64,000 bases of DNA, from the NCBI RefSeq assembly GCF_029633865.1, contig NC_079214.1:23816373-23880372 (forward strand), given 5' to 3'. Below the pieces are notes generated by a model. It was not told where the DNA came from. It saw only the letters and a list, made by a program, of their open reading frames with translations, and searched no databases. A program made the position numbers and the translations under genes. Source of the stretch: Lampris incognitus (Eukaryota > Chordata > Actinopteri > Lampriformes > Lampridae). Positions 56,915 to 64,000 of this stretch are shown one piece after another. The stretch's first letter is position 1; each line of letters starts with the position of its first letter.

Positions 56915-57032
56915 GGGTTGTGTGCATGAGGCTATATCTTTTATTTAAATGGTCTATAGCACTCTGTAAATACAAGCTATTACGCTCCTGACAAATAAAT
57001 AAAATACAGTATTTATTTGTAGCAACAAATAG

Positions 57033-60000
57033 AACCCAGCCACTGAGGATGCACAAGCCAGTGCATCCTTAGTGCCAGTCCCAAGCCCGTACAAATGGGG
57101 AGGGTTGCGTCAGGAAGGGCATCCGGCGTAAAATCTTTGCCAAATCAAATATGCGGATCATAAATAAGACTTACATACCGGATCGGTCGAGGCCCGGGTT
57201 ACCAACGACCGCCACCGGTACTGTTAACCAGCAGGGTGTCGGTGGAAACTATGCTACTGTTGGGAGAAGGAGAGGGGGAAAGCATGTCCAGAGGCAGCTA
57301 GAGAGGCGGAAGGGTAGGCATGTGGAGGTGACAGTTGGAACTTTGAATGTTGGCACTATGACTGGTAAAGGGAGAGAGCTGGCTGACATGATGGAAAGAA
57401 GAAAGGTAGGCATACTGTGTGTGCAAGAGACCAGGTGGAAGGGGAGTAAGGCCAGGAGTATCGGAGGTGGGTTCAAACTCTTCGACCATGGTGTGAATGG
57501 GAGGAGTAATGGGGTAGGGGTAATTCTGAAGGAAGAGTATGTCAAGAGCGTGCTGGAGGTGAAGAGAGTGTCAGACAGAGTGATGAGTATGAAGCTGGAA
57601 ATTGAAGGTTTATTGCTGAATGTTATCAGCGCATATGCCCCGCAAGTTGGGTGTGAGATGGATGAAAAAGAAGAATTCTGGAGTGAGTTGGACGACATGG
57701 TGGAGAGGGTACCCAAGGAGGAGAGAGTGGTGATTGGAGCGGACTTCAATGGACATGTTGGTGAAGGGAACAGAGGTAATGAGGAGGTGATGGGAAGGTA
57801 TGGAGTCAAGAAGAGAAATTTGGAAGGACAGATGGTGGTCGATTTTGCGAAAAGAATGGAAATGGCTGTGGTGAATACATATTTCAAGAAGAGGGAGGAA
57901 CACAGGGTGACGTACAAGAGTGGAGGAAAGTGCACACAGGTGGACTATATCTTATGTAGAAGGCGCCATCTAAAAGGGATTGGAGACTGCAAGGTGGTGA
58001 CAGGGGAGAACGTAGCTAGGCAGCATCGGATGGTGGTCTGTAGGATGACTTTGGAGACCAAGAAGAGGAAGCGAGTGAAGACACAGCCGAAGATCAAATG
58101 GTGGAAGTTGAAGAAGGAAGACTGTTGTGTGGAGTTCAGGCAGGAGTTAAGACAGGCACTGGGTGGTAGTGAAGAGTTGCCAGATGGCTGGAAAACCACT
58201 GCAGAAATAGTGAGGGAGACAGCTAGGAAGGTACTTGGTGTGTCATCAGGACAGAGGAAGGAAGACAAGGAGACTTGGTGGTGGAATGAGGAAGTACAGC
58301 AAAGTATACAGAGGAAAAGGTTGGCAAAGAAGAAGTGGGATAGTCAGAGAGATGAAGAAAGTAGACAGGAGTACAAGGAGATGCAGCGTAAAGCAATGAG
58401 AGAGGTGGCAAAGGCAAAGGAAAAGGCGTATCATGAGTTGTATGACAGATTAGACACTAAGGAAGGAGAAAAGGACTTGTACCGATTGGCTAGACAGAGG
58501 GACCAAGCTGCAAAGGATGTGCAGCAAGTTAGGGCGATCAAGGATAGAGATGGAAATGTGCTGACAAGCGAGGAGAGTGTGCTAAGAAGGTGGAAGGAAT
58601 ACTTTGAGGGGCTGATGAATGAAGAAAATGAGAGAGAGAGAAGGTTGGATGATGTAGGGATAGTGAATCAGGAAGTTCAGCGGATTAGCAAGGAGGAAGT
58701 GAGGGCAGCTATGAAGAGGATGAAGAGTGGAAAGACAGTTGGTCCTGATGACATACCTGTGGAGGCATGGAGATGTTTAGGAGAGATGGCAGTGGAGTTT
58801 TTAACTAGATTGTTTAACACAATCTTGGAAAGTGAGAGGATGCCTGAGGAGTGGAGAAGAAGCACACTGGTACCGATTTTCAAGAACAAGGGCGATGTGC
58901 AGAACTCTAACAACTACAGAGGCATAAAGTTGATCAGCCACAGCATGAAGATTTGGGAAAGAGTAATAGAAGCTAGGTTAAGAGGAGAGGAGACGATCAG
59001 CGAGTAGCAGTGTGGTTTCATGCCACGAAAGAGCACCACAGATGCGATGTTTGCTTTGAGAATGTTGATTGAGAAGTATAGAGAAGGCCAGAAAGAGTTG
59101 CATTGTGTCTTTGTAGATTTAGAGAAAGCTTATGACAGAGTGCCGAGAGAGGAGGTGTGGTATTGTATGAGGAAGTCAGGAGTTGCAGAGAAGTATGTAG
59201 GAGTGGTGCAGGATACGTATGAGGGAAGTGTGACGATGGTGAGGTGTGCGGTTGGAATGACAGATGGGTTCAAGGTGGAGGTGGGATTACATCAAGGATC
59301 GGCTCTTAGCCCTTTCTTGTTTGCAATGGTGATGGACAGGTTGACGGACAAGATCAGGCAGGAGTCTCCATGGACGATGATGTTCGCGGATGACATTGTG
59401 ATCTGTAGCGAGAGTAGGGTGCAGGGTGAGGAGAGCCTGGAGAGGTGGAGGTATGCACTGGAGAGAAGAGCAATGAAAGTCAGTAGGAGCAAGACGGAAT
59501 ACCAATGCGTGAATGAGAGAGAGGACAGTGGAATGGTCAGGATGCAAGGAGTGGAGGTGACAAAGGCATTTGAGTTTAAATACTTGGGGTCAATTGTCCA
59601 AAGTAACGGGGAGTGCAGTAGAGAGGTGAAAAAGAGAGTGCAGGCAGGTTGGAGTGGGTGGAGAAGTGTGTCAGGAGTGATTTTCGACAGAAGGGTATCA
59701 GCAAGAGTTAAAGGGAAAGTTTACAAGATAGTTGTGAGACCAGCTATGTTATATGGTTTGGAGACAGTGGCACTGACGAAAAGACAGGAGGCGGAGCTGG
59801 AGGTGGCAGAGTTGAAGATGCTAAGATTTTCACCGGGAGTAACGAAGAAGGACAGGATTAGGAACGATTATATTAGAGGGACCGCTCAGGTTGGACGGTT
59901 TGGAGACAAAGCAAGAGAGGCAAGATTGAGATGGCTTGGACATGTGTGGAGGAGAGATGCTGAGTATATTGGGAGAAGGATGCTGAATATGGAGCTGCCA

Positions 60001-60166
60001 GGAAAGAGGAGAAGAGGAAGGCCAAAGAGGAGGTTTATGGATGTGGTGAGGGAAGACATGCAGGTGGCTGGTGTGACAGAGGAAGACGCAGAAGACAGGA
60101 AGAAATGGAAACGGATGATCCGCTGTGGCGACCCCTAACGGGAGCAGCCGAAAGTAGTAGTAGTAG
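57033..60166 (+). mobile_element. Full-length RTE-clade LINE with 18-bp target duplication
   Basis: It begins with a leader that includes ggttgcgtcaggaagggcat and ends gggagcagccgaaagtagtag with a (tag)n tail. The perfect target duplication atttgtagcaacaaatag lies at 57015-57032 and 60167-60184. The 3.1-kb length fits a complete RTE/BovB-type element. Three shorter derivatives occur at 15395, 25877 and 29911. Confidence 0.95.
57151..60138 (+). pseudogene. RTE endonuclease-reverse transcriptase ORF with one stop
   Basis: A single frame of 995 codons is open except for TAG at 59005-59007. The N-terminal half is an apurinic-type endonuclease (TLNVGTMTGKG, CVQETRW, SAYAPQ, GADFNGHVG, VDYILCRR). 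The RT has FVDLEKAYDRVPREEVW, GSALSPFLFAM and FADDI (D747, D748). A C-terminal segment RLRWLGHVW follows. The stop falls just before the RT GF box. Only this stop separates it from an intact ORF. Confidence 0.93.
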
Positions 60167-60369
60167 ATTTGTAGCAACAAATAGCACGGCTTGTTGCTAC
60201 CGTGTGTACAGTTCTAGCCTGAAGGGTTCAGTATGAGTCAATAACACAAAGCAAATCAATAATGTGACATGATCAGCCAGTGTTTTGCTTCACGCCATTT
60301 TCTCTTGGTACAGTCCCAGCTCTTTGCATTGGATCTATTATTATTTTGTCATAAAACGCATAGAATGGC

Positions 60370-61050
60370 GGGTGGCGTGGCGGTCTATTCTGTTGCCCAC
60401 CAACACGGGGATCGCCAGTTCGAATCCCCGTGTTACCTCTGGCTTAGGTGGGCATCCCTACAGACACAATTTGGCCGAGTCTACGGGTGGGAAGCCAGAT
60501 GTGGGTATGTGTCCTGGTCGCTGCACTAGCGCCTCCGCTGGTTGGTTGGGGCGCCTGTTCGGGGGGGAACTGGGGAGAATAGTCCTGGTCGCTGCACTAG
60601 CGCCTCCTCTGGTCAGTCGGGGCGCCTGTTCAGGGGGAAGGGGGAACTGGGGGGGGTGAATGTTACAATTTCATTTAGCAGACACTTTTATCCAAAGCGA
60701 CGTACATCTGAGAGTTAATACAACACTAGCAAGGATCTAGTTAGGAGACAACAATGCAAGTAAGTGCCAAAAAAATTGGGTTCAAGTCCGATAGGACATA
60801 GGTGTCAACAGGCAGTGCACAAAAGCAATGCTTAGGGTGTATAGAAGCACATAATATAAGTTAACAATGTCATTCGTAAAGTAAAAGTTGATGCCTGATG
60901 CAAAACTCTTTGAGAATATTATTTTCTAATGAAGTGTAATCTGTATTTTTCATTGCACCTCACATCTAGACACACAATGCCAATATGAAAGAGTGAGCCC
61001 AGAAAATCTGCATAAACTCACAATCCTCCCACGTGCTACGTCCCCCTGGT
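60370..61050 (+). repeat. tRNA-derived SINE, family B, copy 5, interrupted
   Basis: The head is ggcggtctattctgttgccc and cagttcgaatccccgtg. An internal stretch with ctgcactagcgcctcc is tandemly duplicated (60510-60580 and 60582-60657). The body resumes with cctcccacgtgctacgtccc at about 61022 after an insertion. Confidence 0.82.
60658..61018. repeat. Unidentified repeat inserted in SINE B copy 5
   Basis: It starts tttcatttagcagacacttt tatccaaagcgacgtaca, a motif frequent in fish interspersed repeats. The boundaries are set only by the break in the SINE. Confidence 0.55.
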
Positions 61051-61136
61051 GAAACTAGAGATACAATGGCCATGTGTACTATTCACAGAGGATTGGGGAA
61101 TAGTTGCAATCACAGCATTGTAAGATGGTGACAGAT

Positions 61137-61330
61137 GTACTCTTAGCCCCCCCCCCCCAGTTCAGGGATGGTTGTCAACCCCCCTCAGTTCAGGGATGGT
61201 CGTTCCCTCTTCACATAGATGGCCTCTTTGACTCCCCATTCAAACCAACATTCCTCCTTATCAAGGATGTGTACATCCTCATCCTTGAAATTGTGGCCAC
61301 TGGCCTGTAGGTGGGTGTGAACACCTACAC
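61137..61330 (-). mobile_element. Penelope-like element C-terminal fragment
   Basis: The minus strand encodes HLQASGHNFKDEDVHILDKE, then WFEWGVKEAIYVKRERPSLN. This resembles the GIY-YIG endonuclease end of Penelope-type retroelements. A short ggttgtcaacccccc duplication follows it. Confidence 0.6.
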
Positions 61331-61524
61331 CTACTATGAGTAGGTGTGTCCAAACTATGGACTTATACTGTAAGTGCAATTAATCATAAAACCTCATGAT
61401 ACTAATTTTCCAAAATTTTAGACCAAGCAATTGAATACAAATACAACAACAGTAGCTCTTCGAACCGATGACTTTCAATCTCTGCCAGGGTTAGACATGG
61501 CTACTCTGTATCTTATATTATACC

Positions 61525-62692
61525 TGCTAGGGGGTCCCCCCGGTGTCCTGTCAAAATTCCAAACCTGGCTCCCTCCATCTGGCCACCTAAACCCAAAGCT
61601 AGCACTATACATGGCGAGGATGTTCTAATTGTTGACACTTATAAGTACTTGGGAACTGTGTTTGACTCCCAACTCAGGTTCGATGTGAACACAGATTCAA
61701 TTGTCAAGTGTGGACAACAAAGAATTCGCTTACTGCGAAAGCTTAACCCCTTTAATGTCTAACACCATCTCATGTATTTTCTACCAGTCACTTATTGAAA
61801 GTCTTTTAACTTTTTCCTTTATTTGTTGGTTTAATGGGTTGTCTGTGAAGGACAGAAATAGCCTAAACAGTATCGTTAAGGTCTGCTGCAAAATAATCGG
61901 AGTCCAGCAGAGAGACTTGCGCTCCCTCTGGAAGAAATGTGTGGCCCAGAAAGCAAAAGGAATTATTAGCCAATCTGACCACATCCTGTCCAGTGAATTC
62001 ACTGTAATGCCTTCAGGCCGGCGCTATAAAGTGCCCCCTAGGAAAACGAATCGCTATTCTTAGTCCTTCATTCCTTCTGCTATCAGGTTGTACAATGCCG
62101 AGAGTAGTCATTTTAAATGAATGCCTTGTATTGTTTTAAACCATAATAGTTGGTTTATACCTTGTTTGTTTTTCACGGCTTGTGGGCCTGTACGTTCACT
62201 GAATGTGGTATTGGAATGTAACGTGCAATGCATCATAACATGCTTCATTTATTTATTCATTCTATTCTTTAACTGATGTGAATTTTTATCCTTCATCTGG
62301 TCCTCGTGTGAGTCTGCATGCAAGGCCAGACGAGGGTGACAGTGTATATCTCTTGCCCATGTACTGATCTGTCTATTGTCTCTGACATACTGATGATTGC
62401 CACAAGTCCGTGAGTTTGTGTCTGGGTAGGTTGTAAAACTGAATTGCCCTTTTGGGATAAATAAAATTGTCTGAATCTGAATCTAATCATCCCCCCATGT
62501 AATTGACTCAATGGTTCCTCCCTCTCCACCTCAACCTGATGTGTGGTGAGCGTTCTGGTTCCAAAATGGCTGCCGTGCATCACCCAGGTGGGTGCGACGC
62601 ATTGGTGGTGGTTGAGGTGAGTTTAGCCCATTCAGTATGAAGCACTTTGGGTGTCTAGATAAAGTGCTGTATAAATGTAATTGATCATCATC
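61525..62692 (+). repeat. Second 5S-type SINE3 copy, split by an L2 LINE
   Basis: The left part (61525-61591, ctccatctggccacctaa) and right part (62487-62692, ttgactcaatggttcctccc to ctagataaagtgctgtataa) match consecutive parts of the SINE at 15211-15920. Its 5S-like head is missing. Confidence 0.8.
61592..62486 (+). mobile_element. 5'-truncated L2-clade LINE
   Basis: It encodes the RT C terminus (SLIESLLTFSFICWF, KIIGVQQRDLRSLWKKC, MPSGRRYKVPPRKTNRYS) and ends in a gaatctgaatct tail typical of L2. A frame change near 61700 shows decay. Confidence 0.85.
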
Positions 62693-63121
62693 ATCACTAG
62701 ATCACCAAGATCTGAAGTAGTATGTAGTGTAAACTTGGCCCGTAATACTTGGACAAGCCTGAAGACATACATGCCAGGTGGTAACGGTTGTTATATCACA
62801 ATGCATATTGTATATCGCAGCTAATAAGTATAATTCAGTTTTACTTTTTATTATAATAGGGCTGCTGCATTAAATACTAAAGTTTAAATGTGACAGAACA
62901 TTTATTAATTATGGCAAAGAAGAGAGTTGGTTTATCCAAATGTTAACAGGCTTGAGTTTTACATTGCTTTGTATTCTTGACAATGGGACCACAGGTTGTA
63001 AACCTGAGACCCCGTGTCTGTTCATTTGGGTTTGTATCCATCTAATACTATGTTGTAACACCACTACTTTAGGTCACTATTGATATTCAAAGCAAAGCGT
63101 GAATGAGAGTGCACCATGAAT

Positions 63122-63123
<2 letters not shown>
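62693..63123. other. Presumed itga11 intron 2, unassigned part
   Basis: No supported feature. Confidence 0.5.

Positions 63124-63185
<62 letters not shown>
63124..63185. repeat. (TC)n microsatellite
   Basis: 31 uninterrupted units. Confidence 0.98.
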
Positions 63186-63189
<4 letters not shown>

Positions 63190-64000
63190 TGGAAAATAAA
63201 GCCCAGGATGCACAGGGTTAATGGAGCACCGGGTGGTAAGGCTGTGTTAAATTTGATGTAAGGCTGAGGCAAAATAGGGACGAAGGGCCATTGGGCTGTG
63301 GGAACAGAAGAATATTCCCATGTTATACATTATCATCCACACATTATATGTTTTCATCAAAAAGTGCTCTGCTTTCCAACTTATTACTGCAGTGGAGACA
63401 ACTCTTTGGCAAGAGAACACCATACTGAGAACCTTGCAGAATTTGGAAAAAAAATTATTTCTGTGTGTGCTATAGTCTGATAAACTGTTTTAGTGATGCT
63501 AGTAACACAGGCTTTAAACCTTTAAGGATCAAATCCATAATTATCTTATGACACGAAATGTCAACACATTATCCCCTCAAGAACGAATTTTGATTTGTTT
63601 GGCTTCTAAAAGGGCTTTTTTTCCCCCCACTCTGAAATGCTTGTCTTTTCATTTTATACAATGACTACGAGTCTTAGTTTGCTTTTCTGTGCTGTCCACT
63701 TCTCTTTCTTATTTAACCTTCGTTTTGTGAAACACCTGGTTCCAAACTGGGTTTGTGTTTGAAAGCCTCGTATAAATAAAGCTGACTTGACCTAACCATA
63801 ATGTGACTTCCCAGGCAGTACTTTTGACTCTGTTCGAAGTTTGTTCACATTTATAATATCTGTAAAAATGTCGTGTAAAATGGACTCGCACTCTGAATTA
63901 TGGGCTAAGAGATTTCAAAAGACGATTTTTTTATTTTTTCAATATGAGTCAAACATTCCAAGAATGTAAATGATTTTTACCCAGATTCACATTTCGGTGA
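63186..64000. other. Unassigned sequence to the window edge
   Basis: I looked here for itga11 exon 2 and found no match. Confidence 0.5.

Noticed and set aside
57249-57935. 228-aa minus-strand ORF
   Set aside because: Antisense shadow of the RTE endonuclease region.

Overview
This window is nuclear DNA from a vertebrate, almost certainly a teleost fish. The evidence is spliced genes with GT-AG introns, long CA, TC and GATA microsatellites, tRNA-derived and 5S-rRNA-derived SINEs, RTE and L2-type LINEs, hAT, Tc1 and pogo-like DNA transposons, and gypsy and DIRS-like retroelements. The species cannot be fixed from the sequence.

Two host genes are present and converge. (1) A single-exon, plus-strand class A GPCR at 6494-7720 belongs to the relaxin-3/INSL5 receptor family (rxfp3-like). 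It has a TATA box, two upstream ORFs and polyadenylation signals. (2) A large minus-strand gene, itga11 (integrin alpha-11, a collagen receptor subunit), runs from 53194 down to a stop codon at 13360, with its 3' UTR to about 12000. I placed 28 consecutive coding exons, numbered 3-30 by comparison with the 30-exon human gene. All splice phases are compatible and together they encode 1148 residues. They cover the last seven-bladed propeller segments, the collagen-binding I domain, the stalk, the transmembrane helix and a short cytoplasmic tail. Exons 1-2 (signal peptide and first propeller strand) were not found and should lie beyond 64000.

The rest is mobile DNA. From left to right: a LINE reverse-transcriptase fragment split by an intact hAT transposon with TIRs and 8-bp target duplication (1-3600); repeated tRNA-derived SINEs of three families; a foldback element with tRNA-like segments just upstream of the last itga11 exon; a 5S-rRNA-derived SINE beside exon 29; a decayed Tc1 element in intron 21-22 territory (18956-20121); a three-level nest (hAT containing pogo-like containing DIRS-like) in intron 11; a perfect 40-bp-arm inverted repeat in intron 10; and, in the presumed large intron 2, an internally deleted gypsy LTR element followed by a full-length RTE LINE whose long ORF has one in-frame stop.

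No new multi-gene system was found. The notable points are insertion structures with clear target-site duplications, several unusual splice features of itga11, and receptor details of the rxfp3-like gene.
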